DNA of 64,000 nt from Chrysoperla carnea (lineage: Eukaryota > Arthropoda > Insecta > Neuroptera > Chrysopidae). The stretch is taken from positions 15,984,983-16,048,982 of the forward strand of contig NC_058337.1 in NCBI RefSeq assembly GCF_905475395.1, in the 5' to 3' direction. The notes beneath the pieces are model-generated. The model saw nothing but the letters and a program-made list of their open reading frames with translations. It searched no databases and was not told where the DNA came from. This document shows, in pieces, positions 1-12,100 of this stretch. The position numbers and the translations under genes are program-made. Every line of letters begins with the position of its first letter. Position 1 is the first letter of the stretch.

Positions 1-351
1 TAATAACTTGAATTTTGTTTCAAAAAAGAACTTTATCTTTCTTTCTATTTCTACAAATTTTCTGTTGCAATATTATATTCACAAAAATGTTGAGCTTGGG
101 CGAAGGCCACGTTCCGACTGAAAATGTAGAGAATAATTAGGTTCCGGGGCGTTACTGTGAACGGTTTTCATTTCTTAGAAACTTTTTTTTTCGAATTTTT
201 ACTTCATTTTTAGTAAAAAACTAATTTCTTGCAGACACTTTACTAAAAACTAGCGTACAATTGATTTGATAAAAAAAAAATTAAGTTTAATAGCATATTA
301 AAAACTTTTGAATGTGTTTTTTTATACCAAAATGATTATTGATAATTTCAG
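1..351 (+). other. 3' part of the last intron of the SLC9B-like gene
   Basis: AT-rich non-coding sequence that ends in a 3' splice site (TAATTTCAG, AG at 350-351) directly before the coding exon at 352. I see no other feature in it. Confidence 0.7.
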
Positions 352-639
352 GCAGCTTTGGGTCCTGTTGCATTACATACACTTCAAGATGAACAAAGTG
401 ACCAAAAAGAATTTGCTGAACAAGTTTTAATGGTATGCATTTTATCAATTATTTTAACTGCGCCAACTGGTGCAATTTTAATATCTGTAACGGGACCACG
501 ATTATTATCTAAAACAAGAACACCAGTTATATTGGAAGGTTGGCGAAGAAGTCATAGGCCTTCAATTCGAGATATTAGCATTATTGATGAAGAAGAAGAA
601 CGCGACGCACCAGAAAAAATTATAAATAATATTTCTTAG
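352..639 (+). CDS. Sodium/proton antiporter, SLC9B (NHA) type, terminal exon (partial)
   Basis: The exon follows the acceptor AG at 350-351 and runs 95 codons to TAG at 637-639. It reads AALGPVALHTL, then a hydrophobic segment containing ILTAPTGAIL and the motif GPRLL, then a charged tail rich in Glu and Asp. The order 'A(A/I)GPVAL - membrane helix - TAPTGA - GPRLL' is how I know the end of animal SLC9B1/2 (NHA) transporters, which exchange Na+ or Li+ for protons across plasma or organelle membranes. The last transmembrane helix and the cytosolic C-terminus are therefore present; the transport core is outside the window. A TTG at 358 is not a start, because the reading frame is open back to the splice site. 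Family assignment is by remembered similarity, and paralogue identity (NHA1 or NHA2) cannot be settled from one exon. Confidence 0.8.
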   Translation, partial: AALGPVALHTLQDEQSDQKEFAEQVLMVCILSIILTAPTGAILISVTGPRLLSKTRTPVILEGWRRSHRPSIRDISIIDEEEERDAPEKIINNIS

Positions 640-711
640 CACTATACTTTATTCGATAAGTAAAAAAATAATTTATATTAAAAATGAACATAATATTATT
701 AATATTTATAA

Positions 712-717
712 AATAAA
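712..717 (+). promoter_or_regulatory. Candidate polyadenylation signal of the SLC9B-like gene
   Basis: AATAAA 73 bases after the stop codon. A second AATAAA lies at 833-838. In DNA this AT-rich such hexamers are common, so either could be used. Confidence 0.4.
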
Positions 718-3640
718 CCTAATGTAATTATTGAGTCAATTAATTATTTTTAAGACTGCTCTTATAATTCTGTGTCAAAATTAATAACTATAAAATATAC
801 TCAAATTGTATGACATAATATGGAAGAATTTTAATAAATAATAATTATTAGAATATTTAACGATATTTTTTTACGATAAAGTTGTGGAAATGATACTTTA
901 ATTTCAATTACACAATAATTACATTAACATTGAACTTTTATGTTTAAAATAATAAGATATTTGCCACTGAAAGATAATTTAAAAATGTTTTTATGAAGTG
1001 ATATATATCAGGATCTACATATTTTTATTTAATATTTCAAATATTTCTAACTAAAACACTACCGCCCATTTTAATGATATCGCTTTGATCCATTATAAAA
1101 TAGAAAATACAAAATCAAAATTTCATTTCTTATTTTTAATTATGTACTAGGTGCATGAATTTCAAAACTTAAATAAAAGTTTATAAAAAGAACTAAGGTC
1201 AAAAAAAAGCAATTACAAAAAAAAAAAATATATATATACAATGTTCATGCAAAATTGTCAGGAAGTTTTCGTTTTGTCGATTTTAAAAAGTATGAAAACA
1301 AGAAATGTGATACAAAAAATATTCACTCCAAGATACTTATCTGGTTTTATTCAATAATATGTTCTACGAATTTTTGTTTGCGTATGTATATCCTATTCAA
1401 CCGCCATGCAAGTATGACCTATAAGCTCCTCGGAAAATGAAATTATTTTTAATTATTACCACTGGCTTTTGCGATGTGGCATCATCAAAATGGGCGAATG
1501 TAGATATTTGAAATTTTAAACATTATTTTATCCTACATGGCGATTTTTCATAATAATTCGCAAAAAATTATTGTTTTTAAGATATTTGAAACATTTTAAG
1601 ACAATTAGAAAATGACAAATAAAATGTAATACATGAGAAATTCTTTTACTTGAGACATAATAAACCAATCTGCAATATTTTATATTTTATTTGAATCATA
1701 AGAAATATATTATAATACAAAGATGTATAAAATTATGGAAAATGAAAAAAATCGCTCACTTTTTCCTAAAACCTGGTGGAATTTGTATGCCTAATAACTT
1801 ATTATTTAAATTATGATATTTTTTCGTTCAAATAATTTGTCTTGCGTGTTTTTTCCTAAGTGGTACATTTTGAGACTATGCGTATATTGTTCATCAAACC
1901 TAGACATAATAACCTTGAAAATGAGGGGTGAATCATGGAATTTGATAAAGGAATAAGTAAGATAAGGGTTGGACAGAAAAAACTTGCTAGAAAAATAATA
2001 CATAAGATGAGCTTAAATATTGTCAGGTTGGGCTTACTATGGTCGAACGTCTTTATGTATTATTCTAACACTCAAAAAATGTTCAGATAGGTTTATTACG
2101 TACTAAAAAATAAATTGGTGCCAATCTGTAGTAAATAGAATTATTTCTACAGTAATAATATCCAATATTTTGTCGGTACTTTTAAATATCTTTTTAAGAT
2201 AAAAAAATAATTAAGACATATATTCTTAACTCTATTTTGTATATACTCGACTGAAAAGAAAGAAATTGAAGCATTTAGTAAAATGAATTGTTTTGTGATT
2301 AGTCTGGGTGATTAGCTTGAACCTGTAGAGAAAATTTAACTGAATATACTACATTACTGTTAGTTTGTTCTTTTTAGCTCGGTGTAGTACGTTAAGAGTT
2401 AGTTGGAAAATATATTCTTATATTTTCTACTGCACTAGAACAACACTCCTTTCTACTTTCACTTAATATGGTACATCGAATTAAAAATCACAAAGTAATA
2501 CTTATAAATATTAAAGATAATAAATGAGAACTCTTGGATATAATCCAAAGTAGATTTTTCCCCAATTTACTAAATCAATTTTAATATTATCTGACCCACG
2601 ATTATACGATAAGTTATTTCATACTGATGATGACTACTTGTGAGTTGAAATACATATTTATATAATTCAAAATTTGATCCAGAAAATTGGGGACAAATCG
2701 AAATTTAATGAAGAAATGCGATTCATTGCATTTTATATTTACTATAAGATAGTAAAATGAAGCTTTATACAAAAAGAAGCACATTGATACGGCACCATCA
2801 TAATAATGGAAATCAGAATATAAGTGGAACCATAATTGAATCAATGTATCCCGTGAATTAATAAGCAAACTTTAAAATTAAGAGATTGTCGGTAATAAAG
2901 TAAGCAGTAGGTATACGAAATAAAAAAAGACAAAATTTTAATTGTGCTATAATCATATTTGTGAGTTCATGCGACAGTTAAATTTTCTCTATATCTTGAA
3001 ATTTACCCGTGTAAGTATTCTGTATTATTAAAAAGTAAAATAAAATACTTTATGAATATTATTATTAAAATTCATAATGTAGTATAATTATAAAACATTT
3101 ATCAATTATAAATTTTTAGAAATGTAATAAAATAATATTGTACATATTTAAAAAAAATTAATAAAATTGATGGTTAAATTTTCTACATTTGTTACTTTAT
3201 TAATCTACTAATTAACTTTTTAAATTAATTGACTGGTAAAACAAGGACGCCTTAATCGAAGGACTGAAAGCGGTGGTAAGTATATATTCTCCCAGAATGA
3301 AAAAAATTGAAGTCTAACATAAAATCAATTTTTGATATTATTACTGCCACAATGGCAAACTACACAACATACTAAATTGATTTTCATAAAAAAAGTCTGC
3401 TGCCTTAATTTAGGAGCAGAAAACAATAATTCTGCCATTTCGGACGAATCGTTTATTTAAATTAAAGTGATTTTGCATAGTTTGATTTAATTCCATAAGA
3501 GTTTCAAAGGACTCCAGACTGGATCAATTTGCCTATTTCGATTTGTAACTCTCGATATTTCCTTTTAGGACTCATGCGGACTGTCCTATGGGTTTTCTGT
3601 GCTGGACAAAAAATATGAAGTTCCTATCAGCCTTACCAGG

Positions 3641-3674
3641 CTTAAAATCCACTTTATTTAAAGTGGATTTTAAG
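3641..3674. repeat. Perfect short hairpin, 16-base arms
   Basis: Arms CTTAAAATCCACTTTA (3641-3656) and their exact reverse complement (3659-3674) are separated by only TT. It could be a remnant palindrome end of an element or a chance structure; no flanking target duplication was seen. Confidence 0.75.
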
Positions 3675-3926
3675 CAAATAAAATGTGTTTAATTAAAACC
3701 TAGCCATTTAATTGGAATATTCGATTTTCGATATCACCTATAACAATTATGCATTGGAAATAAGTTGGGTATTTCCGCTAACTATGTCTGGCTATCTCCA
3801 CGCTTTTTATTTTCTTGATAACGGAAAAAAGAATAACCACCCAAAATTAAATTAATACTACCAATCAATTCCTAACGACCACCAAAAATTCAGGTAAAAA
3901 AAACTGGGAAAAGTTAAGGTTGTTCG

Positions 3927-4488
3927 CAGTGGTGGATTTACACTAGGGGTAGTTGGAGCTAGTGCTCAGGGCGGCAAATTTTCTAGGGCGGCAATATTTG
4001 AAAAGTGGAAAAAAAATTTTTTATTTTCATAAAAATTTCTCAAAAATTTTTTATTATTTTAATTAATCATACATCATTTAATAGATAATTCAAGAAATTC
4101 GACTCATACAAAATTTATCAAATCGAAATATTGTAAATCATAATTTTGGCACCTTAAGTGAAAATTTATCTTCGAAATAATTTAATTAATTAATTTCTTT
4201 GAAGATTTGAATCAGGTTTTTTTTGGAAAAATTAAGAACGATTTTGAGTTATTTTTTCATTTCAAAAAAATAAATTTTATTTAATCAATGAATTTCTTAA
4301 TTGAATAATTTGTCGATTATACTTATTAATTTGAATTTAAGGAAAATCTTATACTTTTGAATCTATTAAACTTTCAACTGTGCATACTGCCAAAGATATC
4401 AAAACTACATAGCTTTTAGTGATATTTCAATGATGGGGCGGCATTTTTTTCAGTGCCCAGGGGCGGCAGAAGTTTAAATCCGGCCCTG
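3927..4488. mobile_element. Non-autonomous hAT-type element, 562 bp, with 8-bp target duplication
   Basis: The element begins CAGTGGTGGATTTACACT and ends AAATCCGGCCCTG, giving imperfect terminal inverted repeats of the form CAGnGnnGGATTTA. It is flanked on both sides by GTTGTTCG (3919-3926 and 4489-4496), a perfect 8-bp duplication, which is the hAT signature. Subterminal motifs GGGCGGCA occur near both ends. The interior is AT-rich with no coding capacity. It shares its ends with the copy at 41254-42101, which keeps transposase remnants. Confidence 0.9.
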
Positions 4489-5564
4489 GTTGTTCGGCTG
4501 ACTTGAGACAGATAAGAACTTCATAGATGAATGCTATATTTTTATACTAATGCTGTCATCTGTACTTATGTACAAAAACTATGTAATGGGAAGGTAAACT
4601 AGATTGGTTTGGAACACGACTTCATCATTTCAATACACGATTGTTAGAAAAACTATGAGCTATGCTTTTTGGTCAGTTTTTCCCCATTTTCACTATATAT
4701 TTCTTGATTTGGTCATTCGAAGTTTTTCAATTTTTGCAATTTTCAAAAACTCTTTAGCGCAAGCACCCCTTTGTAAAATTTTTCTAATTTACACTATCGC
4801 AATTAATTGATCATTGAATAAAACTTACTTGATATTGTATGGATGATATTAATCAGTAATCGATTGTCATATGGTTCCCATTAGAAATAACAAAGTCTTG
4901 GGTGGTTAAATATTAAGGTATCGGCGTAATAATTTCAAGTAAATTAACCAGTACTTATTTTAATAACTTTTTCAAAAAAATAACGAAAAAAATTTATTTT
5001 TGTAACTAAACCGTTAGTTAACGTGAATTGAAAACTCTTTTTAGTATAGGAATCTGAATATGTAATAAAAAACGGCGGGTTACATTTAAGATTTTAAAAT
5101 TTGTCTATCGATTTTTTATTTTTATAAAAAAAATCATATTTTACAGCGCCAGCGAGAAATCAGTTTAAAAATATTATCTTAAACTATTAACCCTTCGCCA
5201 AGAACATTTTCCGAGTGCATATGCTTAAAAAGGTAAATGGGAAAATTGGTAAATTTTTGCATACACATGCGAAATTAATTTCTTGTCTGTTATGTAAACA
5301 GATAAAAAATAAAAACATCGGTGGTTGTAAATTTTCTCAACAGCTTTATTTAAAAATAAAAAAAAAGTACATTTATTACTTAAAAACATTTACATTACTT
5401 AAAAATAAATAAGCGTGAAATACTTACGGCTATCTTTATTTTCTTCTTCTGAATGATTAAAGTATATCATTAAGCCAATATGATCAATATTTTAGAAAGC
5501 ATTCTATTCGTTTTTATTTAAATAGAGCTGCTTTTCTGACATAAAATTAAAAAAAGGCTCTAAG

Positions 5565-5947
5565 ACTAATCGAGAACAGTAAATACATTCTAACCAATAT
5601 CGAAATTGCGTTGAATAAGATTTTCACAGAGAGCCCTAGACTTTAGACGCTTCGTTAAGTAATTAAAATAATTAATTTTTCTAAAAATCTTTAACTAATC
5701 GAGAACAGTAAATACATTCTAATCAATATCGAAATAGCATTGAATTAGATTTTCACAGAGAGGCCTAGAATTTAAACGCTTCGTTAAGTAATTAAAATAA
5801 TTAATTTTTCTAAAAATCTTTAACTAATCGAGAACAGTAAATACATTCTAATCAATATCGAAATAGCATTGAATTAGATTTTCACAGAGAGGCCTAGAAT
5901 TTAAACGCTTCGTTAAGTAATTAAAATAATTAATTTTTCTAAAAATA
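5565..5947. repeat. Tandem repeat, three copies of about 129 bp
   Basis: The phrase ACTAATCGAGAACAGTAAAT recurs at 5565, 5694 and 5823, a constant spacing of 129. Copies 2 and 3 are nearly identical; copy 1 differs at several positions, so the last duplication is the younger one. Each unit contains TTCACAGAGAG and ends in an AT-rich AATTAATTTTTCTAAAAAT tract. Confidence 0.9.
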
Positions 5948-7086
5948 CGATACCTTCAGAAACATTAATTATGGCATTTAAACTTTGAATATTCAATACT
6001 GAAAGTACTCACAAAGTGAGAAGTACGCAGAGGTACGACCCCGAGTAGATTGATAATGAAAAGAAAATTAGTTATAGTGTTACTAAAATTTAGTTCAACA
6101 ATGCTCTTTAAATGCCAAATACCTCATATCGTTTTTGTGCGTGACTGTAAAATAACAAAAAAATTTTGTTTTCGTAGTTTTGTTTTACGTTGTAATTTAG
6201 AATGTTTTCTATCGTTCTGCACTATATTAACTATAAAAGATCATATCTATTTTTTAATGTCCTTAACAATACAATGCACAATATATATACTTTTAATTGT
6301 TTTACTTACAATTCGTATCACCAAAAACCGTAGCAAGCTATACAGTAACGGATTCTACACATAAAAATATTTTCAAAATGTTTAATGGTCACGATTTTCT
6401 GGGTTTGAAAAATAATATTCTAAATTTTTACCGAGCTGACTTTTTAAACAAAACATAAATGGTGGATTACGACTTAATTTTTCCGAAATGGGAAAAAGTA
6501 CTATACTGTATAATCCACCACGGTTTTTTAACACTTTGTACAGCGCAAATTATTTTAATTATAAATATTTATGATTTAGAATTAAGATACTGTTTTTTTT
6601 TTACTTATTGTTAATAAAAAATAATCCATTAAAATGAATTTTCTTATTATAGCTGTTTTTTTTTGTTTTTGTTTTTGCTTTTTTTTTGACAATTCGTTTT
6701 GCGTTGGATGCTTACCACCGGCGAATCCACGAATAGCCACTGCATTATTACGAATATATTAATTATTATCAGATCCGTTTGAGAATCATCGCTCTTACCG
6801 GTGAATATATGCATAAATCGAATTTGCTATTATAATAAAGAAACTAGAAAACAAAATATTAATTTGAATTTAAAAAATGGTTACATAATTCTTTTTAGTC
6901 TATGATAAGACCACGTTAAATACAATTTCAATTTTTCATTAAGCGCACGAACGATTAATCGAGATAAATACATCAAACTTTTAAGCTCTTATCACTAAAA
7001 TACATAACTAAGTACAAATCTATAAATAATGACTAGTTTTATAAATCATATAAAAAATAAATTCTTAAATGTGATTAATTGTTTAA

Positions 7087-7391
7087 GAGCTGGTGACATA
7101 TTTAGGGCACAGATTATCAGAGATTTGCCTAATCTAGTTATATAGCTTAAAAGTTTCGTCTGTGATAGTTGCATGGGAAATGATTAATCTCGCTGGCATT
7201 TACAGGTAGGACAGGTACTGCGGAAGGTAAAAGTGAGGTAAAATATATGTGTTGAAAAATATTATTGACCCAGCAGTACCCCACCTGTGAATGCCAGCGG
7301 GATTAATCATTCCCTATACAACTATCATAGAAGATACTTTTTGGCTAGATAACTAGATGGGACATCCGTGTTCAAAATATGTCACCAGCTC
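7087..7391. mobile_element. Foldback element, about 305 bp
   Basis: GAGCTGGTGACATATTT at 7087 is mirrored by AAATATGTCACCAGCTC ending at 7391. Further in, ATGATTAATCTCGCTGGCAT is mirrored by ATGCCAGCGGGATTAATCAT. The whole piece is one imperfect palindrome with a loop near 7230-7260. There is no coding capacity. I could not fix a target duplication. Confidence 0.8.
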
Positions 7392-8806
7392 CTGGCTTAT
7401 AACTACTTGTCTTGAAATACATAACTATCTGGAAACCAAACATTTCTTATTACAAACTTTCTTGTTAGACTGTAATTTGATCCCTACGCGCTATTTTTTA
7501 GCATGGAGTGTCGTGATATCAAAAAAAATTATACAATTTCATTTGCTAAATTGGTTAAAAACTGGTAAGCTTGATTAGCAACATTATTTCTCGCAAGAAA
7601 TTGTAGGTATGCATTGATGCTTAGTCATAAAAATACAGTGTATTTGTGCCTCAATGGGAAAAATTTATAATGGGTGGGAAATTAACAGAATATGCTCACG
7701 CTTTTTTCTGGTGTACAAGCCCATTGACTTGCATTTTGCGACAGAATTTTATATCATCCAAAAAGCAATTCCGCAAAAAAAAAGTACTTGAAAATTCTTA
7801 ACATATAATTTTCTCCATAACTGTTTCCAAACTAAATGATTTGAAGGATATGTAAAAGACACCAACGTCCTCTAGTATCACGATATTATTATTAACATAT
7901 TATTCAGGGGAATTGGCCAATAGTGACAAATAGTAAGTAACCTGGTAGTCTAAATTGAAATTACTGAAACCTGGTCTACTATCTGTTTATATTATAACGA
8001 ATTATTATCGCTAGATGGCGGGATTTATCTTATTTGAATTTTAATATTTTGATTGGTCTTTAACAACTATAAGGACATGTATTCTCATCTAGTGGTCAAA
8101 ATTGGAACTACTGAAAACGGGTCCACTTTGTGCTTTAATTAGTACGAATTATTATCGTCAGTTTGCTGTTTGTAACTCCCAGTTATCAAGAGTGGAATGA
8201 GTATCCATTAAAAATTATTTAGTTTTGCAAAACGAAGGGAAACTCTTCACTGTCCGTTTTCAGTAATTTGAGTAATTTCCAATTTACATGCCAAAAACAA
8301 TACCTTACAACTTCGTTACAATCTCGCTGTCAAAATTCGCTCAATTAACCGGCTAGTAAACTGTTAATGCCACCGGTTTAAAATATCTGGTTAATGCCAC
8401 GTATTTAAGAGATTATTTAATACTAAGATTTGATTCTGTTAAAATTCTGTACAGAAATCTTGTAAAATAACTTGAATTTAGTTATATTTTATTGAAGCAT
8501 TTTTATCAACAAATGTACGTACTTTCATTGTTTTGAAACTCTACAGTAATTTAATGACAATAGTTTTTTTGTTCCAAATTTATTCATCTCAATTCCATTT
8601 TTTCAAATTTTCATATCATTGACATACCAAATCTATCTCTTCTTCCTTTTAACAATGGTCGTTATTTTTGCATTTGTTGATAACGTGATAATGTTACATT
8701 CGAATAAAGCCACATACATCTTTTGGAATGATAGCTTGCATATTAATATCACAGAAAATAAATAGGTTTTAAAGAAATCATACCACTATTCATTGTGTTG
8801 AATATT

Positions 8807-9134
8807 TCATTTACCACCAGGATTTACAGATAACGTGTTGGGTAACATTATAGAACTATTTGAACTTATGCTATTTTTAATACGTAATGGATTCGAACTA
8901 GATGTTGTTGCAGTAGAAATAGATCGTGGTCTATTTTGTTGTTTTATGCCTAAACGTTTACATAATAAATTCCATACTTTTGGTTTGGCAACAAATATAA
9001 AAAATATCGGTATGCCCATTAAGACGTTGAATACATCACCTATATAAACAAACCATACTTCATCTCGAATTCCAAATGCTTCCCAAACCCAGGATACACC
9101 CATCACAACGAATAATTTTATAGTCATCACTAAT
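8807..9134 (-). CDS. GPCR exon 6: helices 6 and 7, cytosolic tail
   Basis: Acceptor AAATTTCAG before 9134; 108 residues and TGA at 8809-8807. Helix 6 is KLFVVMGVSWVWEAFG and helix 7 is WFVYIGDVFNVLMGIPIFFI, leading into AKPKVWNLLCKRLG. The tail is Ser/Thr/Asn-rich and looks unstructured, with many possible phosphorylation sites. Confidence 0.9.
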
Positions 9135-12100
9135 CTGAAATTTAAAAATCAATGCTTTTGAATAAATTAATGACCCTTTTTACGCCACTCATCTACATAT
9201 ATATATTTTACCTCAAAAAGTTGGGCAAAAACTTTTAAACTGGAAAAAACTAATTTTTGTTAATCAATAAAAATTATTTTTAATAACATGTACCATGCTC
9301 TCTATTAAATTAAGTTTTTGAGAATTGTAGTAATTACTAATTAATAAAAAAAAGTTTGCAGTCGTGGGACTCCCGTTAGGAACGACGTTCCTTACGAAGC
9401 TGTACAGAAACAAATATAAACGTTAAATAAATACATATAGATAATCTGTTCTATCTGCAGTGTCAAGTAGGCAGAGTTCCAAAACGCATTTCTATATATT
9501 ATTTCTACGGTGGATTATCATAGAGGCCAACTGCTTACTCCACCGCAGAAATAGGTCGAAATAGAATTACGGTACGAGCGCATCTTTTCTCTATATGCAG
9601 TTGACTGACAAATAAATTTAATATTTTAGAAAGCTTTCTTATTTTTTAAAGTCTCCTCAATAGAATGAGCGGTCATATATTTCCATAGCTCTATTAGAAT
9701 AGGCAATATGAGGGTACATATGGCGTAATAGAGATACGTGGCACACCAAAACATTTATTTTGCAATAACTATTGATCTAATAAAAATTTTGGAAAAATTA
9801 GAAATACGTTTAGTTCTAACACGAAAATATTAAAAGAATGTTTTTGATTATAAAAAATTCTTATAATCACTTGATGGTACCACTTTTTGACACTTTGCCC
9901 GCAAAGTTGAGAATCAACGGAAATAAGGAAAATCAGTAAAAGCTTGCGAGGAAAAGGGTACACCAAATACGCAGTGAAAACCCCTTGACCACTTCTTATA
10001 TTTATGGCAATAGGTAGATGTTAGGAGATAGATAGATAACGGCGAGAACTTACAAAAATTAGCCTTCCGGAAAGTTTTTTGTCGATGTTATAGATACTAA
10101 TAAAAATTTAATAAAATATCTGTCCCTACCACTTTTGGTCACTTTGCCTGCACGGAAATGAGGAACATCAGGAAAAGCTTGCGAGGAAAAGGGTTCACCA
10201 AATACGTAGTGAATCAACCTTGGCGCTTATTTTGTTTATGGCAATAAGCAGATGTTAAGAGACAGATAAACGGCGACAACAAAAATTAGCTTTCTTGAAA
10301 ATTTTTATCGATGTTTATAGATATTAATAAAAATTCAACAAAATACCTGTACCTTGCACGATCATTTAAAAATCTTTTCTTTCGACTTTGTCCCCTAGAA
10401 TCCATTTGCATACGATGAATTTCTCCCTTGACTCGACTACAATGAATGGCAGTTAACACAAATAATACCAAATTACAAATAGATTGACACAAGAATGGAA
10501 TTGTAAAAAATAGAAGTATTCCATATCTTTCAACTGTAAGAAAAAAGAAAACTATTTTTAAGAACTGACCTTAGTAATATTTTAACACATATTTAAAATT
10601 AAAGCATATTAAAAATATATTTATTTATTTTTAATGTAAAAATTATTATTAATATATTAAAAATATAAAACATGTTTTTTAATATTGTTTATTGAAATAT
10701 GTCATGTTTAATAGAATTTGCATTGTTCTTCTTTCAACATAAATTTAATGTTTACGTTAATACGCAAAGGGGGTGGGGGGTATGCCATGATTTTCTTACA
10801 TATAATCATGATAATTATAACAATCTTCTGGAATTTCTCGTTTACAACTATCAGACAGTTCTCCGCTATTAAGCCTGATGTAGTGCTCCAAGATATCTCA
10901 TATCCAAGAGTACACACGCCGTCGACTTCTCTGCGTCTACGGAAACGAACACAGTCTCAAAAGAGGATCAAAAAACGGATTAAATTCTTTGATATCCTAC
11001 TAACTACGACCACTGCACCCTAGCTACTTAGTTAAAATGGTTGTGCTCATTATCGATTGCCTCGGTGGAATTTGCTCCACTCTCGAGACGAATCTCTCCC
11101 TCCGGTCTGCAGGTTTCACCTTCGTCACCTTATAAGTGAGTGGCTGTCATCATAGGTACCCTTCGTAAATTGAGATCGCATCAGACTGTATTCAAGTAAG
11201 ACCCCAAAATGTTTTATTTTATTTTTTTTAGTTGGAGCCACATCGCTTCGGTGCAAACGAAGGTTGGTTGTCCAGGACACTGGACAGACAAACGTTACCC
11301 CAACTCGGAAGACCAATTTGTTCCTATGTCCACACGACCAAACACCCACTTTGAGTTCCTTGGCCAAATAGAACGTCAAATTGGAAATTCATATCGATAG
11401 ACCGTTTTTACAGTACTTTATTAATAATTTCAGCGAATATTATTTTTCATTACACTCCAGGTAGCGTTAGGCGATTATTCAAGAAATAAACCGCCTTAAA
11501 TACTTAACCTTAATTTCCACCGATTTAAACTTTTTAAATCACAAGCTTATCCCTATTTACGTAACCCTTTGGTAAATGATTTTAAAAAAAAGTTTGGTAT
11601 CGAAAACATAACTATCTACCAAATATTATTAATTGAGGAAATTGGCGAAATTCCACTGATCAAAATTAACATTGAAATATTGGTAGATGAAATTATGCGA
11701 CAACGGCCTAAGTAATTGACATTGTTAGGCCGTTCACATCTTACTAGACCGACGTAACGCAATTATTGCAGCATTTCAAAAGCAAACCTTTTAAATATTC
11801 AAAAATTTTGGATAAAACCAATATCTAAAAGTTATGGAGGAAATTTTGACTTAAAAATAAAATCGTAACATAAAAACTATAAATACATCCGTAGAATTAT
11901 GATTTGCAAAAGTCGAGAAAACTGTCATTTGCTTGACTTTTTTCTTCCTGAAATATTTTGTATAATTTTACTTTACTTGAATATCGTGATGAATGTTAAT
12001 GAAAAATTTAATACTTTTTATTATTTCGATCAATATATAGCTATTCGCACTGTGTGTGAGTTTTATTGGAGGCATTTCCATGGTAACGATACACTACATT

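Larger units (their letters stand above)
640..8806. other. Intergenic region between the SLC9B-like gene and the GPCR gene
   Basis: The two genes converge here. No reading frame in it has a recognisable domain, and short open stretches (for example near 6050-6360) look like chance frames in AT-rich DNA. It holds the 3' UTRs, a perfect hairpin at 3641, a hAT element at 3927, a tandem repeat at 5565 and a foldback at 7087, listed separately. Confidence 0.6.

Noticed and set aside
8835..9047. Plus-strand open frame opposite GPCR exon 6
   Set aside because: It is the antisense shadow of a well-supported coding exon.
10880..11400. Locally less AT-rich stretch with open frames, considered as an exon or LTR
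   Set aside because: No domain, splice-phase partner or flanking repeat could be identified.
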